Positions 52,796 to 60,848 of a DNA stretch of 64,000 nt are shown in pieces (within the stretch, counting starts at the first letter, position 1; each line of letters starts with the position of its first letter). The notes under the pieces are model-generated. The model worked only from the letters and a program-made list of their open reading frames with translations, made no database searches and was not told where the DNA came from. Both the position numbers and the translations under genes were made by a program. The DNA is from Spiribacter halobius (GTDB lineage: Bacteria; Pseudomonadota; Gammaproteobacteria; Nitrococcales; Nitrococcaceae), in assembly GCF_020883455.1 (NCBI RefSeq), contig NZ_CP086615.1, positions 2,728,001-2,792,000 on the forward strand, in the 5' to 3' direction.

Positions 52796-53314
52796 ATGGC
52801 CAGCGGCACCGATAAGCACCTCGCCAACTTCCGCCGCCGCCACCGCAACCCCGGTGAGCAGATCCGCACCTGGGCGCCCGGCTACATCGGCAAGATGTTC
52901 GGCAGCGGGAAGGACTGGCAGCACAACGGCGTGCTCATCGTCACCGACCAGCGCGTCATCTTCCACCGCCGCGGCCTGCTCGGCGAGGTGCTGGAAACCA
53001 TGCCGCTCGCACGCATCAGCTCTGTCGAGCAGCTCACCTTCGCCGGCCACCGCGTCCTGCGGCTGCACACGAGCAACGACAGCCTCGAGTTCAAGAGCTT
53101 CGACGCCGGCCGAGTCCGCAGCGTAGCCCGCGCGGTAGAGGCTGCCCGCGGCAACATCCAGCCGCCGCCCCAGCCGCAACCGACAGCCACCAACCCCACC
53201 AGCGCCACACCCGCCGCCGAGCGCCTCCGCCAGCTGGACGAGCTCCACCACCAGGGCCTCATCTCCGCCGAAGAACACCAAGCCAAGCGCGCCGAGATCC
53301 TCGCAGAGCTCTAA
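52796..53314 (+). CDS. PH-like plus SHOCT domain protein beside the repressor
   Basis: 172 residues. Residues about 18-115 fit a bacterial PH-like (YokE-type) domain: GVLIVTDQRVIFHRRGLLGEVLETMPLARISSVE and LEFKSF. A Pro-rich linker leads to a C-terminal SHOCT motif (RLRQLDELHHQGLISAEEHQAKRAEIL). It starts 24 bases after the repressor stop, so it is probably cotranscribed and expressed in the lysogen. Function unknown; membrane or oligomer sensing and superinfection defence are reasonable guesses. Confidence 0.82.
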   Translation: MASGTDKHLANFRRRHRNPGEQIRTWAPGYIGKMFGSGKDWQHNGVLIVTDQRVIFHRRGLLGEVLETMPLARISSVEQLTFAGHRVLRLHTSNDSLEFKSFDAGRVRSVARAVEAARGNIQPPPQPQPTATNPTSATPAAERLRQLDELHHQGLISAEEHQAKRAEILAEL

Positions 53315-53369
53315 CCCCTCTCTCAGACGGCCACCGCCCGTCGGCCACAAAGGCCGCTTGTGCTCGATC

Positions 53370-53409
53370 TAAAGCAATGCTTGACTTCCAGCAACGGCGA
53401 TGCTTTAGT
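53370..53409 (+). promoter_or_regulatory. Rightward early promoter with matching operator
   Basis: -35 TTGACT (53,381-53,386) and -10 TTTAGT (53,404-53,409) have a 17-base spacer. TAAAGC-AAT-GCTTGA (53,370-53,384) overlaps the -35 and a further GCTTTA half-site overlaps the -10. The dyad matches the leftward operator in 12 of 15 positions, so one repressor likely controls both. Confidence 0.75.
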
Positions 53410-53440
53410 TTCCGACGTCAGCCAAGCGAGGAGACCGGCC

Positions 53441-53911
53441 ATGAACCAGACAGCCACCGCCCGCCCCCTGGACGAGCCCCGCCTCGACGAGCTCTGGGAC
53501 AGCACCGTCGCCCGATACGCCTACGAGGGCGGCCCCCTGGCCGCCGAAGCGCGCGCGGAGCTCGTCCGCAGAGGTTTGGCAGAGACGGCCAGCGCACCAG
53601 CCGAGGCCGTGCACGCCGTAATCCAGGGCAACGAGCGCCGCATCGAGCACGCGCTCGGCGAGCTCATGCGCGCTGCCGTAGCCTCTCAGCGCGAGGGCCG
53701 CGCCAGTGTGTTCGTGACTTACTTCGGCCACGTGAACGCCGTGGACGTCTACGCAAGACGTGTGGCCGACACCAGCGATAGCGATGCGTTCTTGCTGAAG
53801 CGCGTAATGATCGATCTCACAGGCCCCCTCAGCGACCGCCCCGCGGACCGCCTCTACGAGCTCGCCGCCCGCATCGACGCCCTACACTCCGACATGGAGC
53901 CGGGCCAGTGA
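53441..53911 (+). CDS. First early-operon protein, unknown
   Basis: 156 residues from ATG at 53,441, preceded by GAGGAG. MNQTATARPLDEPRLDELWDSTVARYAYEGG, then helical, with FVTYFGHVNAVDVYARRVADTSD. No family recognised. First gene of the rightward operon and 32 bases from the promoter, so expressed at once on induction. Position is where lambdoid phages place takeover or recombination functions. Confidence 0.65.
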   Translation: MNQTATARPLDEPRLDELWDSTVARYAYEGGPLAAEARAELVRRGLAETASAPAEAVHAVIQGNERRIEHALGELMRAAVASQREGRASVFVTYFGHVNAVDVYARRVADTSDSDAFLLKRVMIDLTGPLSDRPADRLYELAARIDALHSDMEPGQ

Positions 53912-54111
53912 CCCGCGCGGACTGGCCGCGCCTCCCCGGCGTGCTCATCCAGATTGCCCTGGACCACCAGCGCAACCACGCCGAGGAGCTCCGCCGCGCC
54001 GCCGAGATGCGCCGCAACGGCGCCCGCCTCGAGCGCTGGTACCACCGCGGCGGCCCGGAGCGCCGGCTCGACGAGGTCATCGAGCGCCAGGGAGCGATCA
54101 CCCCATGGTGA
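53908..54111 (+). CDS. Small early phage protein
   Basis: 67 residues from GTG at 53,908 (GTGA overlap). Helical, Arg/Glu-rich: IQIALDHQRNHAEELRRAAEMRRNGARLERWY. No family. Confidence 0.6.
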   Translation: MTRADWPRLPGVLIQIALDHQRNHAEELRRAAEMRRNGARLERWYHRGGPERRLDEVIERQGAITPW

Positions 54112-54557
54112 GCAGCACCGCCACCATCCGCCGCCGCCTGGGGCGCGTCACTGCCCTCGCCAACCGCGGCCGGCTCAGCTCCCGCGGCCAGGCCCTCGCG
54201 GCCCTGCTGCGCAGCCACCTGTTCGCCAGGCTCAACCGCGCCCGAGCCGCCGAGCTCCGCGCCCGGCGCCCGGAGGCCCAAGAGCCGCCGCCGCTGCCGG
54301 ACCACCAGCAGGCCCTGACGGACCGCTACGGCCGCCAGTGGGAGTGGCACGGCAGCCGCCGCCTGGCCTGGTGGGAGTCCCGCATCGCAGGCCACGCCGT
54401 GCGCTATCGCGTCGACCTCACCACCCAGCTCTGGCCCGTCGAGGTCTGGCACCCCGTCCATGGCTGGGCCCCGATCCACCAGGCCACCCATGAGGCCGAC
54501 GCCCACGAAGCCGTCCACGCCCTCGCCCAGGCCGTCGACCACGCCCGGGCCCGCTGA
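54105..54557 (+). CDS. Early phage protein, unknown
   Basis: 150 residues, basic at the N-terminus and Trp-rich in the second half (WEWHGSRRLAWWESRIAGHAVRY, WPVEVWHPVHGWAPIHQA). Overlaps its neighbour by 7 bases. Nucleic-acid binding is possible, but no motif is decisive. Confidence 0.6.
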   Translation: MVSSTATIRRRLGRVTALANRGRLSSRGQALAALLRSHLFARLNRARAAELRARRPEAQEPPPLPDHQQALTDRYGRQWEWHGSRRLAWWESRIAGHAVRYRVDLTTQLWPVEVWHPVHGWAPIHQATHEADAHEAVHALAQAVDHARAR

Positions 54558-54570
54558 GAGGAGAGCCACG

Positions 54571-54789
54571 ATGAGCGCCACCGTCCACATCTTCCCCGGC
54601 GACCACTGGCGCGACACCACCGCGCGCGTCACCCGCGCCGGCTACCTGGTGCACGTCACCCCCGGCAGCGGCCAGCTCCGTGGCCGCCCCCACGCCGACA
54701 ACTTCGCCCGCCAGAAGCGCCCGCGCCATCACGGCCAGTACGTCGGCGCCCTGCCCGGCGGCGGGCCGGAGGGGGGCGACGCGGCGTGA
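54571..54789 (+). CDS. Small early phage protein
   Basis: 72 residues from ATG at 54,571, with GAGAGGAGA upstream. MSATVHIFPGDHWRDTTARVTRAGYLVHVTPG. No family. Confidence 0.6.
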   Translation: MSATVHIFPGDHWRDTTARVTRAGYLVHVTPGSGQLRGRPHADNFARQKRPRHHGQYVGALPGGGPEGGDAA

Positions 54790-55499
54790 GTGACGACCCG
54801 GTCCCTGCCCGCCCCTCGCGCTTCCAACAGCCGGCGGGCGACTACCGCCCGCCGGCACCGCCCCCGCGCAGGGCCGGCTCGGACCACAGCCACATCCCCC
54901 ACAGCCTGGAGCGACCCGTGGAGCATCCGTTCAGCACTCTCAGCCCAACTGGCCGGCGCATCACCGTGCTCGCCGAGCTTCGCAAGCAGCCGGCGACGAC
55001 CGTGCAGCTGCGCGAGCTGCTCGAGATCGAGCGCGACACGACGGCAGCCACCCAGCTCAACGGCACCCTGCAGGAGCTCCAGCGCGCGGGCGATATCGAG
55101 GGCGAGCGCCTGCCGGGCGGACCGCACAAGCGCTGGAGCGTCACTGGTCTTGGCGCTGCCCGGCAAGACTCGGAATCCGATCGCGTTTCGATCGAAGAAT
55201 CCAGCGCCCCGGCAGACAAACCGCAAGCCGCCACCGTTCGGCAAACGACTCCAGGATGCGGCATGCCGACCCCGGACTGGCAGCCGCCTGAGAACTGGGA
55301 CCAGCCAGCCGGCCGCATCCGCGAGCTCGCGCCGGAGCTGAACCCGACCGTCACACCCGACCGCGTCGGCATGACCGCCGACGGCCACCTGCTGATCTGG
55401 CTGCCGGGCAAGGCCCTGCCGCTCGAGCTCTGCCAGCGGACCACCGCCGGCATCGCCCGGCTCACCGAACTCAACCGGCCGCTGATCCGGGAGGACTGA
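54786..55499 (+). CDS. Winged-HTH-like early protein
   Basis: 237 residues from GTG at 54,786 (GTGA overlap). Residues about 50-125 resemble a winged helix: TGRRITVLAELRKQPATTVQLRELLEIERDTTAATQLNGTLQELQRAGDI. A second, more conserved-looking part follows after a linker (RVGMTADGHLLIWLPGKALPLELCQRTTAGIARLTEL). Probably DNA-binding; target unknown. Confidence 0.65.
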   Translation: MSDDPVPARPSRFQQPAGDYRPPAPPPRRAGSDHSHIPHSLERPVEHPFSTLSPTGRRITVLAELRKQPATTVQLRELLEIERDTTAATQLNGTLQELQRAGDIEGERLPGGPHKRWSVTGLGAARQDSESDRVSIEESSAPADKPQAATVRQTTPGCGMPTPDWQPPENWDQPAGRIRELAPELNPTVTPDRVGMTADGHLLIWLPGKALPLELCQRTTAGIARLTELNRPLIRED

Positions 55500-55501
55500 C
55501 T

Positions 55502-55747
55502 ATGGCCGATCGCAAGCTAACCGGACTAATACACGACGCGCTGGCTGAAGCTCTTCCGAAGATGGGCGAAAGCGACCGGAAGATAGCCACGAGCGTGATC
55601 GCCAACGAGCTAAGCGCCAAAGGGCATGTGGGCACCAGCGCCGAGGCCGACTTCGAGCGCATGCAGTGGACGTTTGAGATCGGCCACGACTGCCGCGTCA
55701 GAGGCGGGCGCTACCTGCTTATCCAGATTGGACCGGAGGTGCCGTGA
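55502..55747 (+). CDS. Small early phage protein
   Basis: 81 residues, MADRKLTGLIHDALAEALPKMGESDRKIATSVIANELSAKGHV. Lower local GC than its neighbours. No family. Confidence 0.6.
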   Translation: MADRKLTGLIHDALAEALPKMGESDRKIATSVIANELSAKGHVGTSAEADFERMQWTFEIGHDCRVRGGRYLLIQIGPEVP

Positions 55748-55947
55748 TGGCCGACGCCGCCGACATCGCCACCGAGCGAACCGAGGCCGCCATCGAGGAA
55801 GCCCTCGCCAGCCGCCAGCGCTACGCGGGCCACAGCGCTACGCACTGCGACGAGTGCGATGCCGCCCTCCCCGAGCGCCGCCGCGAGCTCATCCCGGGAG
55901 TCCGGCTTTGCGTGGAGTGCCAGGAGATGGAGGAGCGGAGGCGATGA
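55747..55947 (+). CDS. DksA/TraR-type zinc-finger protein
   Basis: 66 residues. HCDECDAALPERRRELIPGVRLCVEC is a C4 finger (C-x2-C...C-x2-C) typical of short phage TraR/DksA relatives, which act at the RNA-polymerase secondary channel. Starts at ATG 55,747 (TGATG) or GTG 55,744. Confidence 0.85.
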   Translation: MADAADIATERTEAAIEEALASRQRYAGHSATHCDECDAALPERRRELIPGVRLCVECQEMEERRR

Positions 55948-56240
55948 CTGGGAAGCAAATCGATGATTCAGGCGTCACGACGACTCAAGTACGTCAAGTG
56001 ATGCTGCGCTTCGAGGACGAGCTGGAAATCGCGCTTCAGGAGCACCCAGGATTTCCCGACGACCCGATCCACCAGGTCGCCATCGTGTGCGAGGAATCCG
56101 GAGAGGCCCTGCGCGCTGCGATCCAGAGCGTTTACGAACACGGCCCCGAGGCTGCCGTGGACAAGGAGCTTGTTCAGACGGCGGCCATGTGTATCCGAGC
56201 GTTGATCGCCCGGCGGCTTCAGCGGGGGGCTGAGGAATGA
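55944..56240 (+). CDS. MazG-like nucleotide pyrophosphohydrolase
   Basis: 98 residues from ATG at 55,944 (ATGA overlap). IVCEESGEALRAAIQ followed by KELVQTAAMCIRALI gives the EExxE and paired acidic/amide pattern of all-alpha NTP pyrophosphatases, in the short form found in phages. Likely trims the nucleotide pool. Confidence 0.65.
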   Translation: MTGKQIDDSGVTTTQVRQVMLRFEDELEIALQEHPGFPDDPIHQVAIVCEESGEALRAAIQSVYEHGPEAAVDKELVQTAAMCIRALIARRLQRGAEE

Positions 56241-56356
56241 GCAAGCCGAGACGACGCATCGACGACGGCATGCAGCTGGCGACCGCTGCTGTGCTGGCCG
56301 TGGTCTTTGTCGCGGGCTGCGCCGTAGGCGCGGCGGTGCTGGCGGCGCTTTTCTGA
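56237..56356 (+). CDS. 39-residue membrane protein
   Basis: MSKPRRRIDDGMQLATAAV and then one hydrophobic helix ending AVLAALF. Basic N-terminus, single span; ATGA overlap with the upstream gene supports translation. Confidence 0.6.
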   Translation: MSKPRRRIDDGMQLATAAVLAVVFVAGCAVGAAVLAALF

Positions 56357-56368
56357 GGTGGCAACCCG

Positions 56369-56626
56369 ATGACGCAGATCCTTGACCCGATCGCCCGCGA
56401 CGCCATCGAGGCCTTCGAGAAGGCGAACCGTGAACTCCGGCGAGTTCTGCGCGTGCCCGAAGGCTCAATGCAGCGCCCGTCTCTGCATCCGATGCAGCGC
56501 CCGGCCAAAAGCCGCATCCACCCCGTCACGTATGTCCGGGAGCACCCGAAGGTCGGGCGCAACCAGCCTTGCCCATGTGGCTCAGGGCGGAAGTTCAAGC
56601 GCTGCTGCATCAACAGCTGGGAGTGA
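56369..56626 (+). CDS. SEC-C zinc-motif protein
   Basis: 85 residues. The end [17 protein letters not shown] is the SEC-C metal-binding motif (CxC...CC). The front is helical. GAGGTGG precedes the ATG. Function unknown; SEC-C motifs serve protein or ribosome contacts in other proteins. Confidence 0.85.
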   Translation: MTQILDPIARDAIEAFEKANRELRRVLRVPEGSMQRPSLHPMQRPAKSRIHPVTYVREHPKVGRNQPCPCGSGRKFKRCCINSWE

Positions 56627-56630
56627 CCTG

Positions 56631-56873
56631 ATGACCACCGCAACACACATGCGAACCCCGGTGGGGCCGGTCCCGATCCGCCCGGAGATCCAGCTCCGGC
56701 TGGCCGAGATGAGCGACCGGGAAGTCGCGGATGCGGCTTTCCAGATGTCCGCCCGGTTCATCAACCCCGAAATGTACGCCGAGCTCGTCCACCGCGGCCT
56801 GTCGGGCCCAGGCGTGAGCGTCGGCGAGACCTACCGCCTCATCGAGGCGCGAGAGCAGGAGAGCACCCAATGA
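56631..56873 (+). CDS. Small early phage protein
   Basis: 80 residues, MTTATHMRTPVGPVPIRPEIQLRLAEMSDREVADAAF. ATG at 56,631 four bases after the SEC-C stop. Overlaps the next gene by ATGA. No family. Confidence 0.6.
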   Translation: MTTATHMRTPVGPVPIRPEIQLRLAEMSDREVADAAFQMSARFINPEMYAELVHRGLSGPGVSVGETYRLIEAREQESTQ

Positions 56874-57757
56874 GCGAACCGCTCTGCATCTATCACGGCA
56901 ACTGCGCGGACGGCTTCACCGCGGCCTGGGCAGTGCGCCAGGCCCTCGGACCAATCGAGTGCGTCGCCGCCACCCACGGCAACCCGCCTCCGGACGTCAC
57001 CGGCCGCGACGTGATCATGGTGGACTTCTCCTACAAGCGCCCGGTGCTGGAGGAAATGGCCCAGCAGGCGCGCTCCATCCTGATTCTCGACCACCACAAG
57101 AGCGCCGCGGAGGACCTGGAGCCGTTCAAGGTGACGGAGTGCGGCGGCGGGAGACTGGTCTACGACGACGTCCCCGACATGCTCCGCGACCTCGCAGAGC
57201 TATGGCGGCCGCCCGTCATCGCCCTATTCGACATGGAGCGCTCCGGCGCCGGTCTGGCCTGGGACTTCTTCCACGACGCGCCACGCCCGGCGCTGATCGA
57301 CCACGTCGAGGACCGCGACCTCTTCCGCTTTGCGCTCGAAGGCACCCGCGAGATCCAGGCAGCCGTCTTCGCCCGCGAGTACGACTTCGCCCTGTGGGAC
57401 GAACTCATGGAGACACCGCTCGAGCGCCTGCGCGCCGAGGGCGAGGCCATCGAGCGCAAGCACCACAAGGACGTCCGCGAGCTCGTCGACGTGACCATGC
57501 GCTACATGGTGATCGCCGGCCACCGCGTCCCGGTGGCGAACGTGCCCTACACGCTCACGAGCGACGCCGGCCACCTGATGGCCGAAGGCAACCCCTTCGC
57601 CGCCTGCTACTGGGACACACCAGACGGCCGCGTCTTCTCGCTGCGCTCTCACCCCGACGGCGCAGACGTCTCCGAGATCGCGACGCAGTACGGCGGCGGT
57701 GGCCACAAGCACGCCGCCGGCTTCCGGATGCCCATCGGCTGGGAGGGCGAAGCATGA
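56870..57757 (+). CDS. DHH/DHHA1 phosphoesterase
   Basis: 295 residues. GNCADGFTAAWA, VDFSYKR, ILDHHKSA (the DHH motif) and the C-terminal GGGGHKHAAGF of DHHA1 are all present. Family members cleave short oligonucleotides or cyclic dinucleotides with Mn. In a phage it may recycle nanoRNA or remove signalling nucleotides; the substrate is not determined. Full length, no damage. Confidence 0.93.
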   Translation: MSEPLCIYHGNCADGFTAAWAVRQALGPIECVAATHGNPPPDVTGRDVIMVDFSYKRPVLEEMAQQARSILILDHHKSAAEDLEPFKVTECGGGRLVYDDVPDMLRDLAELWRPPVIALFDMERSGAGLAWDFFHDAPRPALIDHVEDRDLFRFALEGTREIQAAVFAREYDFALWDELMETPLERLRAEGEAIERKHHKDVRELVDVTMRYMVIAGHRVPVANVPYTLTSDAGHLMAEGNPFAACYWDTPDGRVFSLRSHPDGADVSEIATQYGGGGHKHAAGFRMPIGWEGEA

Positions 57758-57963
57758 GCAGTTCACCGAGCCACGGCTACGCCATCGTCCTGCCCTGCGG
57801 CCATGCCGACGCCATCCTCGGCGACCTTGGCACGCCGAACGGACTCGCGGACGTGCTGGAGCACTACCGAGACACGGACTGCCACGTAGAGAGGCTGCCG
57901 ATCGAGCAGCTGCGCCAGGTCCCGATGGGCTGCGACTGCGATGAGAAGGAGAGCAACCAGTGA
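57754..57963 (+). CDS. Small Cys-containing early protein
   Basis: 69 residues. MSSSPSHGYAIVLPCGHADAILGDLG to MGCDCDEKESNQ. ATGA overlap. CGH and CDC suggest metal binding; no family. Confidence 0.6.
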   Translation: MSSSPSHGYAIVLPCGHADAILGDLGTPNGLADVLEHYRDTDCHVERLPIEQLRQVPMGCDCDEKESNQ

Positions 57964-58118
57964 GAGCAACCCTAATCTCGACCGGCGAGGACGTCCTGGT
58001 GCTACTCCGGGGCGACCTGCGCTGCCTCTGCCGATTGGCGCCCATGGCGCCCTGGCACCGCCACCGCATTGAGGAGATCGGCTACAACCGACTCCGGTTT
58101 CCGAAGGGGGACGACTGA
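57960..58118 (+). CDS. Small early phage protein
   Basis: 52 residues from GTG at 57,960 (GTGA overlap): MRATLISTGEDVLVLLRGDL to RLRFPKGDD. Stop overlaps the next ATG by one base. Confidence 0.55.
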   Translation: MRATLISTGEDVLVLLRGDLRCLCRLAPMAPWHRHRIEEIGYNRLRFPKGDD

Positions 58119-58804
58119 TGCACCTGATCGGTCTGGCCGGCGCCGCCGGCGCGGGGAAGGACACCGTCGCCAGCATCCTCACCGCCGTACACGGCTGGCG
58201 CGCGTTCAGCTTCTCGGACGCCCTCTACCAGGAGGTGGCCGAAGCCTTCGGCGTCAGCGCCGAGAGCCTCAAGGAGCGCACGCTCAAGGAGATTCCGTGG
58301 CCCAGGCTCAGCGTGGATCGCTGCCGTGACCACGGCTTCCGCCGCCGGATGCTCGCCGGCGTCGCGGACTCCGACCTCTGCGAGCTGATCCTCACGCAAC
58401 CGAACAGCCCGCGCGAGATCCTCCAGCGCTGGGGCACGGACTACCGCCGCGAGCAGGATCCGGACTACTGGGTGCGCCAGGCGGAGGCTACCTGGTGGCA
58501 GCACCACCAGTCCGACGCCCCGCCGGTCGGAATGGCCAACACCTCCACCCGCTTCGACAACGAGCTCGCCTGGATCAGGGCCATGGGCGGACACGTGGTT
58601 CGGGTGGACCGCCCCGGCGTCGAGCCCGAGTCGGACTACATCAGCGAGCGCCCGGTGCCGGACAACGCGGTCGACTACGTGATCGACAACAGCGGCGGTA
58701 TCGACGAGCTGCGCGGGGAAGTGATGCAGATGCTGCTATCCCTGGATCTGCTCGCCCGCGAGGAAACGTCCGACGCGCCGGTGGATCCGCTGGAGGCCGA
58801 CTGA
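58118..58804 (+). CDS. Deoxynucleoside monophosphate kinase
   Basis: 228 residues. P-loop GAAGAGKDTVA at the N-terminus, AFSFSDALYQEV, the LQRWGTDYRR signature and VRVDRPGVE are typical of phage dNMP kinases (T4 gp1 relatives). It supplies dNDPs, sometimes of modified bases. Intact. Confidence 0.9.
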   Translation: MHLIGLAGAAGAGKDTVASILTAVHGWRAFSFSDALYQEVAEAFGVSAESLKERTLKEIPWPRLSVDRCRDHGFRRRMLAGVADSDLCELILTQPNSPREILQRWGTDYRREQDPDYWVRQAEATWWQHHQSDAPPVGMANTSTRFDNELAWIRAMGGHVVRVDRPGVEPESDYISERPVPDNAVDYVIDNSGGIDELRGEVMQMLLSLDLLAREETSDAPVDPLEAD

Positions 58805-59448
58805 TGGCCGCCCATACCGGCACAGCGTGGACGGACATTGAGCTGTCGTGGCTCGAGGCCTTGTACGCAGACACGCCGAACCGCGAGCTCGGAGAGCTCC
58901 TGGGGCGCAATCCGCGTGCGGTAGGCCTGAAGGCACGCCAGCTGGGCCTGCGCAAAAGCGAAGCATTCATGGCCCGGCCGGAGCACAACGGCCGGTTCCG
59001 CCGCGGCCAGAGCGCCTGGAACAAAGGCCAACAGTTCGACAGCGGCGGGCGTTCGCGCGAGACACGGTTCCAGCCAGGTGAGCGGCCGCACACCTGGGTA
59101 CCAGTCGGCACCGAGACCACCGACGCGGACGGCTACCTGAAGCGCAAGGTCCGCGACGACGCGCCACCCGGGATGAGCCGACGGAACTGGCGCTACGTCC
59201 ACGTGATGCTGTGGGAGGAGCACTACGGCCCCGTCCCTCGAAGCCACGCGGTCATCTTCCGCAACGGCGACCGCACCGACCTCCGCATCGAGAACCTGGA
59301 GTGCATCCCGCGCTCCGAGCTTGGTCGCCGCAACAGCATGTGGACACGCTACCCGCGCCCGGTGGCCGAGGCGGTCCATATGCGCGGCGTCCTCAAGCGC
59401 CGCATCCGAGAGATCCAGGAGAAGCGCCATGAAGAACCGCATCGATGA
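58804..59448 (+). CDS. HNH endonuclease
   Basis: 214 residues from ATG at 58,804 (TGATG). The N-terminal Myb-like part (WTDIELSWLEALYADTPNRELGELLGR) binds DNA. The C-terminal part YVHVMLWEEHYGPVPRSHAVIFRNGDRTDLRIENLECI is an HNH_3 core. It could be a free-standing homing or packaging-linked nuclease. Confidence 0.9.
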   Translation: MAAHTGTAWTDIELSWLEALYADTPNRELGELLGRNPRAVGLKARQLGLRKSEAFMARPEHNGRFRRGQSAWNKGQQFDSGGRSRETRFQPGERPHTWVPVGTETTDADGYLKRKVRDDAPPGMSRRNWRYVHVMLWEEHYGPVPRSHAVIFRNGDRTDLRIENLECIPRSELGRRNSMWTRYPRPVAEAVHMRGVLKRRIREIQEKRHEEPHR

Positions 59449-59683
59449 TCTGCGCGACCACCTGTTCGAGTCACTGGAGCGACTGAAGGAAGCCGACGGC
59501 GAATCCCTCGAGCAGGAGCTCACCCGCGCGAAGGCGATCAGCGAAACCGCCGGCAAGCTCATCGACAGCGCGAAGGTCGAGGTTCAGTACCTGGAGGTCA
59601 CCGGACAGATCGAGGGCAGCCGGTTTCTCAAGGGCGCCCCCGCGCTCAACGGCGAACGTCAGCCTGGCATCACCAAGCAGTGA
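59429..59683 (+). CDS. Small helical early protein
   Basis: 84 residues from ATG at 59,429, with AGGAGAAG upstream. MKNRIDDLRDHLFESLERLKEADGE, then helical and ending in GERQPGITKQ. Overlaps the HNH gene by 20 bases. Similar helical proteins follow HNH genes in other phages; role unknown. Confidence 0.6.
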   Translation: MKNRIDDLRDHLFESLERLKEADGESLEQELTRAKAISETAGKLIDSAKVEVQYLEVTGQIEGSRFLKGAPALNGERQPGITKQ

Positions 59684-59694
59684 CGGAGAAACCC

Positions 59695-59907
59695 ATGGAA
59701 AACCCGTTCATCACCGGCCACTTCAACGGCCATCCGGTGGGCCACACCGACGCCCAATCGCGCATCGAGGCAGCGAGGCGGTTTGACCGTGCCCAGTGTC
59801 TGGCGGCGCTTGAGGTGCCTGGGCTGCAGAAGACCGTGCGCAATGCAGTTGAGCGGCGGCTGCGGAAGTTGGAGGCAGCGCTGGCGCACCAGGAGCAGAG
59901 GCGATGA
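59695..59907 (+). CDS. Small early phage protein
   Basis: 70 residues from ATG at 59,695 (ACGGAGAAACCC upstream); GTG at 59,680 is an alternative. MENPFITGHFNGHPVGHTDAQSRI, then a basic helix. No family. Confidence 0.55.
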   Translation: MENPFITGHFNGHPVGHTDAQSRIEAARRFDRAQCLAALEVPGLQKTVRNAVERRLRKLEAALAHQEQRR

Positions 59908-60131
59908 TCGCCAACGCCGCAACCTGCACAGACAACGACATTGACCGCGACGCCCTGAAGCGCGAGGAGCAGCAGCTATTTAACGAGCTGGCCGTCGCCA
60001 AGCGATCCGAAGAGGCCCTGGCCAAGCTCCGCCGGTTCCGCCAGATCAGGCGCCTGCTGCAGGAAACCGCACCGCCGCCTCCGCCGCCGGAGCCAAAGCA
60101 GCAGGAGCTGTTCGCGGAGGGCACGCGATGA
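59904..60131 (+). CDS. Small coiled-coil early protein
   Basis: 75 residues, helical (DALKREEQQLFNELAVAKRSEEALAKLRRF) with a Pro-run and the end KQQELFAEG. ATGA overlaps on both sides. Confidence 0.55.
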   Translation: MIANAATCTDNDIDRDALKREEQQLFNELAVAKRSEEALAKLRRFRQIRRLLQETAPPPPPPEPKQQELFAEGTR

Positions 60132-60274
60132 CCCATGACCTCACCTACGCCTCACGCGGCCGCAGTGGCTGGGTCACCGTCTTTTGCCGGCGATGCCGCA
60201 CCGTCGTCTTTGAGGCCACGAGCGCCGCCGAGGCGCTGATCTTCGTGATGGATTACCGGGAGGGCGCGCTATGA
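60128..60274 (+). CDS. Small early protein with CxxC
   Basis: 48 residues, MTHDLTYASRGRSGWVTVFCRRCRTVVFEATS. FCRRC suggests half a zinc knuckle. ATGA overlaps with both neighbours support it. Confidence 0.55.
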   Translation: MTHDLTYASRGRSGWVTVFCRRCRTVVFEATSAAEALIFVMDYREGAL

Positions 60275-60603
60275 CTCCCAAACGCATCCAGCTCCGCCGC
60301 GCCCGCGGCTGGCGGATGCCCGAGAACACGGTGAAGGTCGACCGCTCCACGCCGTGGGGCAACCCCTTCATCACCGGAAAGCACGGCACGCGTGCCGAGT
60401 GCGTAGAGCTCTACCGCGGCCTTATGGCGGGGTTCATCTGCCTGACCACTTTCAACGCCGATAAGCAGAAGGCCGCGCGGGAACACGTGATCCACCACAT
60501 CGACGAGCTCCGCGGCAAGAACCTCGCTTGCTGGTGCCCGCCGGACGCTCCGTGCCACGCGGACGTGCTGCTGGAGATCGCGAACCGCGAGGAGACGCCA
60601 TGA
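60271..60603 (+). CDS. DUF4326 family protein
   Basis: 110 residues. KVDRSTPWGNPFITGKHGTRAECVELYRG and LRGKNLACWCPPDAPCHADVLLEIAN are the DUF4326 signature with the conserved CWC and CHAD motifs. Widespread in phages; function unknown. Confidence 0.88.
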   Translation: MTPKRIQLRRARGWRMPENTVKVDRSTPWGNPFITGKHGTRAECVELYRGLMAGFICLTTFNADKQKAAREHVIHHIDELRGKNLACWCPPDAPCHADVLLEIANREETP

Positions 60604-60848
60604 CCCGCTACGCCGAAACAAGCAAGGTCCCAGCCCCCTGCCCCTTCTGCGGCAGTCCCGCCGTCGCTCACTGGACCAACCAGGAGCTCGGCATCACGTT
60701 CATCCAGTGCAGCGGCTGCAGCGCCACGGTGTCGTTCACCGAGGCCCCGCGAGGAAGAGAGGCGGTGCTGGCGTGGAATGCGCGCAGCGGCGTGGATGAG
60801 CAGGTTCGCGCCCGACGGGCGCAGAGGCGGAGGAGGGGCACGCATTGA
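60600..60848 (+). CDS. Lar-like restriction alleviation protein
   Basis: 82 residues from ATG at 60,600. PCPFCGSPA...IQCSGCSATV is a four-Cys zinc ribbon and the end EAVLAWNAR is the Lar-family signature. Rac-prophage Lar changes type I restriction-modification balance; an anti-restriction role is likely. Confidence 0.82.
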   Translation: MTRYAETSKVPAPCPFCGSPAVAHWTNQELGITFIQCSGCSATVSFTEAPRGREAVLAWNARSGVDEQVRARRAQRRRRGTH

